NCBI GenBank assembly: GCA_964523735.1
Contig: CAZFYZ010000068.1
Location: forward strand, 1 to 20,002
Direction of reading: 5' to 3'
Source of the DNA: CAZFYZ01 sp964523735
GTDB lineage: Bacteria; Armatimonadota; UBA5829
Length of the DNA stretch: 20,002 bases
Shown here: piece after piece, positions 6,043 through 12,880 of the stretch
How positions within the stretch are numbered: the first letter of the stretch is position 1
How the letters are laid out: each line of letters starts with the position of its first letter
Translations under genes and position numbers: made by a program
Notes under the pieces: generated by a model
Told to the model about the DNA's origin: nothing
Databases searched by the model: none
Seen by the model: only the letters and a program-made list of their open reading frames with translations

Positions 6043-6777
6043 CTAAGGCTTCGTTCCCACGTGCACGCAGACAGCGCCGAGCGTGAGATCATGGCAGGCG
6101 ACATTCACCAGACCATGCACTGCGAACTCCTGACTTAGTTCGGCGGGAGACAGGAATTCCCCTACCGATTTTGGCAGGTATTCGTACGCTTCTCGCCGGC
6201 CTCTGAACAGCCGAGCGGCCAGCGGCGCCAGGACCTCAAAGTATGCCCGCCAGACAAGAGTCAGAATCGGGAAGTTGATCCGCCCTATCTCAAGGCAGAT
6301 CACCCGTCCACCCGGCTTGGTCACCCTCACCATTTCAGTGATTGCACGGTCGAGGTCGTCAACATTGCGCAGACCAAACCCGACGGTGACGCAGTCGAAC
6401 GTGTCGTCGTCATACGGCAGCGCGCAGACGTTGGCCTCCTCAAACTCGACCTGACCCAGTCCAAGCCTGTTGCCCTTACTGCGCGCCAGGTCCAGCATGG
6501 GTAGCGAGAAGTCGGTACCGACCACTCGGCCTGTCTGTCCCACCGCACGCGCCAGCTCGAAAGCGAAGTCGCCCGTCCCGCAGCACACATCCAAGGCCCA
6601 ACCACCCGCGGCCAAACCGGACCTGGACACCGCGAAACGCCGCCAAGCCTTGTGTCGCGCCAGGCTGATGACTGTGTTGATCAGGTCATATCGAGGCGCA
6701 ATCGAAGAAAAGAGGCCCTCAACATAAGCCTCTTTTGACGTTCGATGTTCGATGTTGGCGATTGGATCCCCGAGCAT
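6043..6777 (-). CDS. menG: Demethylmenaquinone methyltransferase, UbiE/MenG family
   Basis: A 244-residue SAM methyltransferase that adds the final methyl group to (demethyl)menaquinone. It has the family start VEGLFSSIAPRYDLINTVIS (about 19-38), the SAM-binding ALDVCCGTGDF (61-71), GTDFSLPMLDLAR, ALPYDDDTFD, GFGLRNVDD (133-141) and the closing GAVCVHVGTKP. I chose ATG 6777 because a TTGACC-18-TATAAT promoter lies just upstream. An upstream TTG (6867) would place the start inside the hydrolase gene and before that promoter. Residues 7-15 (ANIEHRTSK) come from a ttcgatg tandem and look like translated repeat sequence; the conserved domain begins right after. The polyprenyl synthase is downstream, so the pair probably serves quinone synthesis. 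MenG rather than UbiE activity is inferred from the likely phylum. Confidence 0.93.
   Translation of the reverse strand: MLGDPIANIEHRTSKEAYVEGLFSSIAPRYDLINTVISLARHKAWRRFAVSRSGLAAGGWALDVCCGTGDFAFELARAVGQTGRVVGTDFSLPMLDLARSKGNRLGLGQVEFEEANVCALPYDDDTFDCVTVGFGLRNVDDLDRAITEMVRVTKPGGRVICLEIGRINFPILTLVWRAYFEVLAPLAARLFRGRREAYEYLPKSVGEFLSPAELSQEFAVHGLVNVACHDLTLGAVCVHVGTKP
6741..6754. repeat. Short ttcgatg tandem inside the menG 5' end
   Basis: Two adjacent TTCGATG units (6741-6747, 6748-6754) in plus-strand reading, followed by a third partial TTGGCG. They fall within the translated N-terminus of MenG, just before its conserved domain. Confidence 0.6.
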
Positions 6778-6798
6778 CTGGTCGCACCCGCTGAGGGC

Positions 6799-6828
6799 AT
6801 TATAGCGGATAGACTCGCGCTCGGTCAA
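6799..6828 (-). promoter_or_regulatory. Promoter of menG
   Basis: Minus-strand TTGACC (6823-6828), 18-bp spacer, perfect TATAAT (6799-6804). The -35 contains the TGA stop of the upstream hydrolase gene. The start is expected near 6792, about 15 nt before ATG 6777, which supports that start codon. Confidence 0.8.
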
Positions 6829-7484
6829 TCTTGCGGGCCTTTCGGCGAAAGGTACTTTCCAAGCCAATCCGCCGCCAGACGGGCAACTTCCTCTAGCTTA
6901 CCCGGTTCCTCGAAGAGATGAGTAGCGCCAGGCAGGACCACGAGTTCCTTCGCGCATGTGAGCTTGTCGTAGGCTTGCTGGTTCATCTGGATCACGGGGT
7001 AATCGTGCCCGCCCACGATCAGAAGGGTAGGCGCTGACACTTGCCAGAGATACGGCATCGCCAGGTCCGGCCGTCCCCCGCGGGAGACGATAGCCTCGAC
7101 CTCCTCGCCCAAGGCCGCCGCTGCCTGCAGCGCCGCAGCTGCTCCCGTGCTCGCGCCAAAGTATTCGATGGGCATTGTCGAGGTCGCATCATTGTCGCGA
7201 AGCCATTGAGTCGCGCTTATCAGCCTGTCTGAAAGCAGGTCGATATCAAAGACTTTGGCGCGGTCTTCGGACTCCTCTTCCTCCAGGAGGTCGATCAGGA
7301 GCGTTCCGAGACCTGCCTCCCTGAGAACGCTCGCTACGAACTGGTTGCGCGGGCTGAACCTGCCGCTTCCGCTGCCGTGGGCAAAGAGCACCACGCCCTG
7401 CGCGTCTTCAGGGATCCCCAGCATCCCCGGCAGCACGGCCGGTCCTGACTGAATTGCCACCTGATAGTCGGTTTGACTTCTCAT
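6825..7484 (-). CDS. Alpha/beta hydrolase, dienelactone hydrolase-like
   Basis: A 219-residue single-domain alpha/beta hydrolase. It has the oxyanion-region FAHGSGSGRFSPRNQ (35-49), nucleophile Ser112 in YFGASTGAAAAL, acid Asp161 in VGGHDYPVIQ and His189 in LPGATHLFEEPG, a complete catalytic triad. This subgroup is often found fused or next to phosphoribosyltransferase domains in other bacteria, but no such domain is present here. The substrate is unknown. Two ATGs are possible: 7493 has its AGAGG directly abutting it, whereas ATG 7484 has AGAGG about eight bases upstream, so I prefer 7484. It diverges from comEC across about 115 bp; I could not find a clear promoter for it there. No signal peptide, so cytoplasmic. 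Confidence 0.88.
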   Translation of the reverse strand: MRSQTDYQVAIQSGPAVLPGMLGIPEDAQGVVLFAHGSGSGRFSPRNQFVASVLREAGLGTLLIDLLEEEESEDRAKVFDIDLLSDRLISATQWLRDNDATSTMPIEYFGASTGAAAALQAAAALGEEVEAIVSRGGRPDLAMPYLWQVSAPTLLIVGGHDYPVIQMNQQAYDKLTCAKELVVLPGATHLFEEPGKLEEVARLAADWLGKYLSPKGPQD

Positions 7485-7551
7485 CGCACTCATCCTCTGC
7501 AGCGCTCACATCCCGTACGTTCCCGCGAGCGGATTGCCCGAAACGGGCGGC

Positions 7552-7580
7552 TTGCCAAGCTGAGCCGTTGAGGATATGAT
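7552..7580 (+). promoter_or_regulatory. Promoter of the comEC island
   Basis: TTGCCA (7552-7557), 17-bp spacer, TATGAT (7575-7580). The start near 7587 leaves a very short leader before GTG 7600 that still carries GGAGG (7589-7593). A GCCCG-AAA-CGGGC inverted repeat (7536-7548) lies just upstream of the -35, between the two divergent genes, and could be a control site. Confidence 0.75.
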
Positions 7581-7599
7581 AGCGCCTGGAGGATGAGCT

Positions 7600-9174
7600 G
7601 TGCCCAAGTGCGCAATGGGAGTGATAGCTGTCGCGTTCGCGGTCGGGATACTGGCTGTCGAGAACTCGCTGCTGCCAGCGTTCTGCGTTCTGGCAGCCTG
7701 CGGGGCCGTTCTCTTTTGGGGAAGGGCAAAGCGGCCAGCCAGGGGGGTCGCAGTTGTTGCGGCAATAGCCTTTGCCGTGGGAGCGGGCAGATACGCCGTG
7801 GCGCGAGAAGTGCCGGCCGATGACGTGTCAAGACTCATTGGGTCCGTAACCGCGATTCGCGGAACTGTCGCATCCGATCCTGACATCAGAGAGGGCCGGA
7901 CGAGATTTGTGTTCAGGATTGATTCGGCAGAAGTTAGACAGACCTGGACGCAGGTAACTGGCAGAGTCATGGTCACAGCCTACAAAGAGGGAGACACCAA
8001 GCCGATCGATCTCGAGTATGGTGACCGGGCTGTGATCCGCGCTCGCCCGTATTTGCCCAGCGAACCCTCCAACCCCGGGCGGTTCTCGTGGCGCAAGTAC
8101 CTGGCGCGGCAGGGGATGTACTCGTGCGCGAGCGCGTATTCATTGGATCAAGTTACACTGCTGCCGCATCGCGAAGGAAATCCGCTTGTGTCACTGGCAC
8201 TCAGGGCGAAGAATGGCCTGACACGAAGCATACTGCGCGTCTATCCTGACCTGGAGGGCTCGATCATCGTCGGAATGGTGATGGGAACCTATGCCCATCT
8301 GCCCACAGACACCCTGAGAGACTTTTCCCGCACTGGCACAATGCACCTGTTGGCGGCGTCAGGCTACAACTGCTATGTGCTCTTGTTCATCCTCGGACCT
8401 ATCCTGAAGGCCACTCGAGTAATGCCAAAACACAGAAGTTTTGCCGTAATTGCCGCCATACTCTTCTATCTGGCGATGGCGGGGGCGAAGCCGTCGCTTG
8501 TGCGTGCTGCTGTGATGAGTTCACTCCTGCTACTCGCTCGCCCACTCAAGAGGGTCCCCAACACGCCAAGCCTGTTCTTCACGGCGGCACTGCTGATCCT
8601 GGCGATCAACCCAGGCGATATGTTCGACGTCGGTTTCCAGCTGTCGTTCCTGGCTGTGTGGGCGCTGATCTTCGTCAGCCCATTGATCGGAGCCAAGTCG
8701 GTCCTCGAGTGGGCAGGGCTGGTAGACGCCAAGCCTCTTGCTGGACGAAGCAGGCGGCAGGTGCTCCTGAGAAAGATCGCGGGAGCGCTGGCGGCCACTG
8801 CCATAGCCACTGTTGCAGTGACGCTGATCACTGCCCCCATTGTTGCTTACTACTTCAACTACCTGTCGATTGTCGCGCTGCCGGCGAACATGGCAGTAGA
8901 GTTGGGGGTGCCTTTGGTCTTTGGCTTCGGCTTCCTGTCGCCGATAGCAGCCCACATCCCTTGGCTCAGTGATATGATCGGTGCTATGGGCACGTGGTTG
9001 GTACGCGTGATGCTGTGGATTGTAAGTTCGCTGGGCTCGTGGCGGTATTCGGCTATCTCGGTTGCGTCGCCAAGCCCGCTGGCCATCGCGGGCTACTATG
9101 CTGTTCTGTACGCAGCCCTGAGCTACTTAGGAACGACCGTCGGTAGGGAGTGCAAGAATGCCAAGCAGCCGTAA
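7600..9174 (+). CDS. comEC: ComEC/Rec2 DNA-uptake channel, membrane part only
   Basis: A 524-residue polytopic membrane protein matching the N-terminal two thirds of ComEC. Two hydrophobic segments (about 8-40 and 48-62) are followed by a soluble OB-like DUF4131 region (about 70-190). The Competence domain follows, with GTMHLLAASGYNCYVLLFI (246-264), KPSLVRAAVMSS (297-308), DVGFQLSFLAVWAL (343-356) and further membrane helices to about residue 515. In the family ComEC carries single-stranded DNA across the inner membrane. The usual C-terminal metallo-beta-lactamase domain is absent; it is encoded by the next gene, which overlaps this one by 17 bp. The GTG at 7600 is favoured over ATG 7615 by GGAGG eight bases upstream. 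The central family SGLH is SGYN here. Alternative: a non-competence ComEC-like transporter, as no pilin or DprA gene is present. Confidence 0.92.
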   Translation: MPKCAMGVIAVAFAVGILAVENSLLPAFCVLAACGAVLFWGRAKRPARGVAVVAAIAFAVGAGRYAVAREVPADDVSRLIGSVTAIRGTVASDPDIREGRTRFVFRIDSAEVRQTWTQVTGRVMVTAYKEGDTKPIDLEYGDRAVIRARPYLPSEPSNPGRFSWRKYLARQGMYSCASAYSLDQVTLLPHREGNPLVSLALRAKNGLTRSILRVYPDLEGSIIVGMVMGTYAHLPTDTLRDFSRTGTMHLLAASGYNCYVLLFILGPILKATRVMPKHRSFAVIAAILFYLAMAGAKPSLVRAAVMSSLLLLARPLKRVPNTPSLFFTAALLILAINPGDMFDVGFQLSFLAVWALIFVSPLIGAKSVLEWAGLVDAKPLAGRSRRQVLLRKIAGALAATAIATVAVTLITAPIVAYYFNYLSIVALPANMAVELGVPLVFGFGFLSPIAAHIPWLSDMIGAMGTWLVRVMLWIVSSLGSWRYSAISVASPSPLAIAGYYAVLYAALSYLGTTVGRECKNAKQP

Positions 9175-10039
9175 GACACTTGCAGTTCTGTTGACAGCGG
9201 CCGTCGTCACCGCGGCGATTTGGGCGAACGCATCGCTGGGTGGCCGAGACACGCTCAGCCTGACGTTTCTGGACGTCGGAGAGGGGTTGTGTGCCGTGAT
9301 GCGTACGCCCAGCGGCAGAACAATGGTTGTGGACTGCGGGACTTCGAGCTGGCGCGATGATGACTCCATCGGGGAGAAGGTCGCGGTGCCATATCTGCAG
9401 AGCCTTGGCGTGGACACGATCGACGTGGCAGTAATGACACATCCGCATTCCGACCACGTCTCAGGCTATGCAGGACTACTTGAGGCTAAGCCCGCAAGGC
9501 TGGTGCTGGATCTGGGTGTGCGATACCCATCGCCCTACTACGAGAGATTTCTGAAGACCGTCAAGTCGTCCGGAGCAAAGTACCGGCGAGCGAGACGCGG
9601 GCAGACGCTTGACATGGGAGATGGCGTGTCTGTTCAAGTGCTGTCGCCAAGTCCCGCAGAAACATACACCGACCTGAACAATGGGTCGATCGTCCTCAGG
9701 ATCACCTACAAGAAGGCAGCTTTCCTACTTGCCTCCGATGCTGAGGCGCCGGCTGAGCAGCCTATGCTGAAGTCGGGAGCCCCGCTCCAGGCACAGGTTC
9801 TGCAGGTGGGCCACCATGGGTCCAAGGACTCGTCGTCCAAAGAGTGGCTGAATGTCGTGCGACCTCAGATCGCCGTCATATCGTGTGGGCGCAGAAACGA
9901 CTACGGGCATCCCTCGCGAGACACCATAAGGCGATTGGCGGCGTTCGGCGCTCGAGTATACCGGACCGATCGAGATGGTGCAATCCGGATTACGACAGAT
10001 GGCGACATGATACGAGTGACCAAGACCAAAGACTGGTAG
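9158..10039 (+). CDS. ComEC-type metallo-beta-lactamase domain protein, membrane-anchored
   Basis: A 293-residue protein corresponding to the C-terminal nuclease-like domain of ComEC. It has LTFLDVGEGLCAVMRTPSGR (35-54), the metal-site THPHSDH (94-100), Asp194 in LASDAE, GHHGSKDSSS (218-227) and NDYGHPS with His251. Motifs are intact, so hydrolysis of the non-transported DNA strand is possible by analogy with the family. It starts with its own hydrophobic segment (AVLLTAAVVTAAIWA, 9-23), which would place the domain outside the inner membrane as in fused ComEC. ATG 9158 lies inside the end of comEC with GGGAG upstream, so the two are translationally coupled. The gene ends before a strong bidirectional hairpin. 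Could be named comEC2-like; the split seems genuine because each part has start signals. Confidence 0.9.
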   Translation: MPSSRKTLAVLLTAAVVTAAIWANASLGGRDTLSLTFLDVGEGLCAVMRTPSGRTMVVDCGTSSWRDDDSIGEKVAVPYLQSLGVDTIDVAVMTHPHSDHVSGYAGLLEAKPARLVLDLGVRYPSPYYERFLKTVKSSGAKYRRARRGQTLDMGDGVSVQVLSPSPAETYTDLNNGSIVLRITYKKAAFLLASDAEAPAEQPMLKSGAPLQAQVLQVGHHGSKDSSSKEWLNVVRPQIAVISCGRRNDYGHPSRDTIRRLAAFGARVYRTDRDGAIRITTDGDMIRVTKTKDW

Positions 10040-10087
10040 CCAGCGGGCCGGCAGCCCCACCCCGGCGAGTAGATTGGCCACAAAAGA

Positions 10088-10113
10088 AAGCCCGGGCGTT
10101 CGCGCCCGGGCTT
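10088..10113. terminator. Bidirectional intrinsic terminator between the comEC island and bamA
   Basis: A perfect 11-bp stem, AAGCCCGGGCG (10088-10098) and CGCCCGGGCTT (10103-10113), has a stable TTCG loop. It lies between two converging genes. In the minus direction it is followed by CTTTCTTTTG, a good U-rich tail for bamA; in the plus direction the tail CTTCGTTATC is weaker. Confidence 0.88.
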
Positions 10114-10141
10114 CGTTATCTGTCTGGTTGACTTTGCGCTT

Positions 10142-11974
10142 CTAGAACGCGTGGCCCATACTGAAGTGGGTTCGCCCGCCTTCGGTGCCAATACCGTAGT
10201 CCAAGCGCAGGTGGCCTATGGGAGTGGTCACACGCATACCGACCCCAACGCCGTAGTGGCCCTTGAAGCCTTCAGTCTGCGGCAGTTCGGTGATATCAAA
10301 CACCGGATCGCCGTCCCAGGCATCGCCGTAGTCCAGGAAGAGGACCCCGCTGATGGCCTGCGCGATCGGCTTGCGCAACTCAATGCTGGCAAGCAGCATG
10401 TTGTTTCCCCAGAACCGGTCCTCGCGATAGCCTCTCAGGCTTTCCCCGCCACCCACGAAGAACTGCTCGAAGAACGGCAGTGTGCCGCTCGCAATTCCTC
10501 CTCGAAACCGGACGGCCAGAGTCACACGCTTGTCATCAGGCTTTGTCTTGGGGCCGCCCCTGGAGAAGTAACGCCTGATATCGAATGAAGCCTTGTTGAA
10601 CCAACCGCTGAACGGCACCTCTTGGAAACCGGTACCCTCAACGACAGGCACAAATCTCACGGCATCAGTGCTCCCGACCTCGAGCGACACGGCGTTGTAG
10701 CCTCCGCTGGCGGGATCGAGGTCAAAATCGCGGGTGTTATGGACCAGCTTGACAGAGCCTACACCTATCGTGCCTGATTGGGCTATTTTGTAGAGATCGC
10801 CCGTCTGGCCCAGCAGATCCTCGTCGTTCTCCACATCGTCAAATCGTCCACCGAAGTAGATCCTGGTCGGTTCGCTGATAGGGCGGCTGAGAGTAAGATC
10901 AGCACCTCTGTGTCGTTCGCTGTAGGTCTCATCGCTGATCGTGGTAGAGCCGAAGACGCCGGACGCAAACCTGTAGACAACGCGGTTGTATGCGCTCACC
11001 GAGAGAGAGGTGTGCTGCTTGTCGACCCACGGTTCATAGAAGCCAATCTCATAGCTGGCGGGGCCGCCGACAGCATTAACCGTGCCCTGCTCCCAAAGCA
11101 GATTAAGGCCCTGGCCCCTGCCGCGGAAGTTGGTCTCGGAAAGGCGCGCCTGGCCGACAAGCCTCTGCCTGGAGCTGTAGCCCACGCCGACTGATACCTG
11201 GCCGGTCTTCTTCTCCTGCACCGGCAGGATGACCCTGACCTGGCCCATCTCGGCGCCGGTCTGGATCTGATACTGCTTGACGTCCTCGAGGATATCGAGG
11301 TTGTAGATCTTGAGGATATCGGCTTTGAGCGTGTTGATGTTGAAGATCGTGCCCGGCTTGGTCTTCATCTCTCTGAGGAAGACATAGTCTTTGGTCTTCT
11401 TCGCACCCGTTATCTGGACGCTCTCGACCGTGTGGACCAGCACCGGGATCGTGAGCACGCCGGTGGCGGAGTCTACACCTACATCCGCAGTCACGTAGGC
11501 AATGTAGCCCTTGTCTGTGTAGTGACCCTGGATCTCCTCGATGTCCTGGTTCAGGGTCAGTGTGTTGAGCACCTGTCCAGGCTTGGTCTTCATGATTGCA
11601 AGAAGCTCGGCCGCGGGTATGGGATCGCTACCAATGATCTTGACATCGTTGATCTTTGGGTTCTCGGTAACCTCATAGGTCACCTTAATCCCACCAGGAA
11701 CGTCCTCCTTGTGAACGGTTACGGCGACGAAATAGCCAAGCTGCATGATAGCGGCCCGGTCTTCATTGGTCGCCTGCTCGGTATAGTCGTCACCTACCTT
11801 CAGCTTGATAGAGTTCTGGATGGTGTCGGCATTGATGTTCTGGTTGCCCGCGATGGCTACCTGGGCGACTTTGACAGTGTCCTGCGCGAACGCTGGCGCG
11901 CCCCCAATAAGGGCCACTATCAACAAGATGGCCATCGCCCGCCCCACAGCGGTTATAGACATTCGTGTCAGCAT
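10142..11974 (-). CDS. bamA: BamA/Omp85 outer-membrane assembly protein
   Basis: A 610-residue Omp85 protein. A signal peptide ends AFA|QDT near residue 30. Three POTRA-like domains span about 34-106, 108-183 and 184-258, with recurring GN/GA-K and Y...G(Y/K)I patterns. A beta-barrel fills about 260-610, with the loop-6 motif GGGESLRGY (508-516), and the chain ends in Phe, the outer-membrane signature. BamA folds barrel proteins into the outer membrane; this proves a diderm envelope. E. coli BamA has five POTRAs, whereas three is typical of shorter Omp85 proteins. The start is ATG 11974 with GGGGGAGG about 11 nt upstream; an upstream TTG (11995) lacks support. It has its own promoter and ends at a terminator. 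TamA is the alternative name, given tamB nearby; I keep BamA as no other copy is visible. Confidence 0.92.
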   Translation of the reverse strand: MLTRMSITAVGRAMAILLIVALIGGAPAFAQDTVKVAQVAIAGNQNINADTIQNSIKLKVGDDYTEQATNEDRAAIMQLGYFVAVTVHKEDVPGGIKVTYEVTENPKINDVKIIGSDPIPAAELLAIMKTKPGQVLNTLTLNQDIEEIQGHYTDKGYIAYVTADVGVDSATGVLTIPVLVHTVESVQITGAKKTKDYVFLREMKTKPGTIFNINTLKADILKIYNLDILEDVKQYQIQTGAEMGQVRVILPVQEKKTGQVSVGVGYSSRQRLVGQARLSETNFRGRGQGLNLLWEQGTVNAVGGPASYEIGFYEPWVDKQHTSLSVSAYNRVVYRFASGVFGSTTISDETYSERHRGADLTLSRPISEPTRIYFGGRFDDVENDEDLLGQTGDLYKIAQSGTIGVGSVKLVHNTRDFDLDPASGGYNAVSLEVGSTDAVRFVPVVEGTGFQEVPFSGWFNKASFDIRRYFSRGGPKTKPDDKRVTLAVRFRGGIASGTLPFFEQFFVGGGESLRGYREDRFWGNNMLLASIELRKPIAQAISGVLFLDYGDAWDGDPVFDITELPQTEGFKGHYGVGVGMRVTTPIGHLRLDYGIGTEGGRTHFSMGHAF

Positions 11975-12009
11975 CGTGCTATTTTCCTCCCCCAAGACTA
12001 GAAGCTGAA

Positions 12010-12055
12010 AGTTCGATTTCGAAGTTAGGGACTCGAGGCTAGAGGTTCGAAGACC
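12010..12055. repeat. Degenerate ttcga/ctcgag repeat patch in the bamA leader
   Basis: Within the predicted bamA leader, TTCGA occurs three times along with TTAGGGACTCGAGG and GGTTCGAAGACCTC. A small GAGGT/ACCTC stem is possible around 12041-12055. The GACTCGAGG word recurs in the mcsB-clpC spacer (about 590-598, reverse orientation). Composition resembles the other spacer repeats rather than coding sequence. Confidence 0.5.
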
Positions 12056-12092
12056 TCAACCTGCGCGTCCGGCTGCCTGCCGTATGATCAGG

Positions 12093-12121
12093 ATTATACT
12101 ATACCCTTTCCTGCCACTCAA
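12093..12121 (-). promoter_or_regulatory. Promoter of bamA
   Basis: Minus-strand TTGAGT (12116-12121), 17-bp spacer, perfect TATAAT (12093-12098). It starts 15 bases past the sigma-factor stop codon and gives a leader of about 112 nt. The match is to the housekeeping consensus, not to the GGAAC/GTC pattern of ECF promoters. Confidence 0.75.
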
Positions 12122-12135
12122 GCGAGTATAACGCC

Positions 12136-12759
12136 CTACCCCTCAAGATAGGCCGAGAGCTTCTGCCTGAGCATGCCTCTTGCCCGTGCGATTCGGGTCC
12201 TGACTACGTCAACTGAAAGGCCGGCGATCTGTGCTATCTCAACGTATGACAGGCCCTGCAAGTCCCGCAGCACAGCCACTATTCTATAGTCGGGTGGCAA
12301 CTGGCTTATTGCCCGCTCTACTCGATCTCTGAGTTCTTTGCGCTCGATCTCGCTGTGTGGACTGCCCCCTGACTGAGCAATATCGTCGAGCGACAAAGAT
12401 TCGATCTTGTCGAGTTCGGCCTCCAGGGAGACGTGCATTCTTGCGCGCCGCCGGTCACGTTCTTTGAACGCATTCTTGCACCTGTTGACCGCGATCCTGT
12501 ATAGCCAGGTGTAGACTGCGGACTCGCCTCTGAAAGACTCGAACGATCGGTAGGCGGCAACGAACGTATCCTGGGTGAGATCCGCGGCCTCTTCCTGGTC
12601 CCCAATCAGCCGGAATATGAGGTTGTAGATGGGCTTCTCGTACTTGTCGACTATAGCGTCGAAGTCCATGACCTGTCCCCGGGCTGCCCTCCGCGCCAGA
12701 ATGCCCTGCTGAATGCCCACCTCATCTGGTAAGACAACCCGCGGGCTGCCCAGTAACAC
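12136..12759 (-). CDS. ECF-type RNA polymerase sigma factor
   Basis: A 207-residue extracytoplasmic-function sigma factor. Region 2 covers about 33-104, with AADLTQDTFVAAYRSF (58-73) and TWLYRIAVNRCKN (84-96). Region 4 covers about 143-202, with LPPDYRIVAVLRDLQGLSY and the helix-turn-helix IAQIAGLSVDVVRTRIARAR. Regions 1.1 and 3 are absent, as in SigW/RpoE relatives. The start is uncertain: GTG 12759 lacks a clear ribosome-binding site, while ATG 12669 has GGGGA but would trim the LARRAARG helix that belongs to region 2. No anti-sigma gene (membrane or zinc-finger) is adjacent on either side. It lies between tamB (121 bp upstream) and bamA (161 bp downstream), suggesting a link to envelope biogenesis; regulon unknown. 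Confidence 0.9.
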   Translation of the reverse strand: MLLGSPRVVLPDEVGIQQGILARRAARGQVMDFDAIVDKYEKPIYNLIFRLIGDQEEAADLTQDTFVAAYRSFESFRGESAVYTWLYRIAVNRCKNAFKERDRRRARMHVSLEAELDKIESLSLDDIAQSGGSPHSEIERKELRDRVERAISQLPPDYRIVAVLRDLQGLSYVEIAQIAGLSVDVVRTRIARARGMLRQKLSAYLEG

Positions 12760-12880
12760 ATTTCTTGGGCAGGCGGGACCTTGCGGCCGCCTTGGAGTCT
12801 CCTTAGTGCAGAGAGACTGCGTGGCAGCGGCTGAAGATCACTCCGGGCGTTCCTCCGTCCATGGCCTTCTTCGCCGACAA

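Noticed and set aside
6778..6867. TTG start for MenG at 6867
   Set aside because: It lies within the hydrolase gene and upstream of the menG promoter, and adds 30 residues with no family similarity.
7485..7551. Promoter for the alpha/beta hydrolase gene
   Set aside because: TTGGCA is present on the minus strand but no acceptable -10 lies 16-18 bp from it.
12760..12880. Autoregulated ECF promoter or terminator between tamB and the sigma gene
   Set aside because: A GGAAC word has no GTC at the right distance, and the AGTCTC/GAGACT pairing (12796-12818) is only 6 bp with an 11-nt loop and no U-run.
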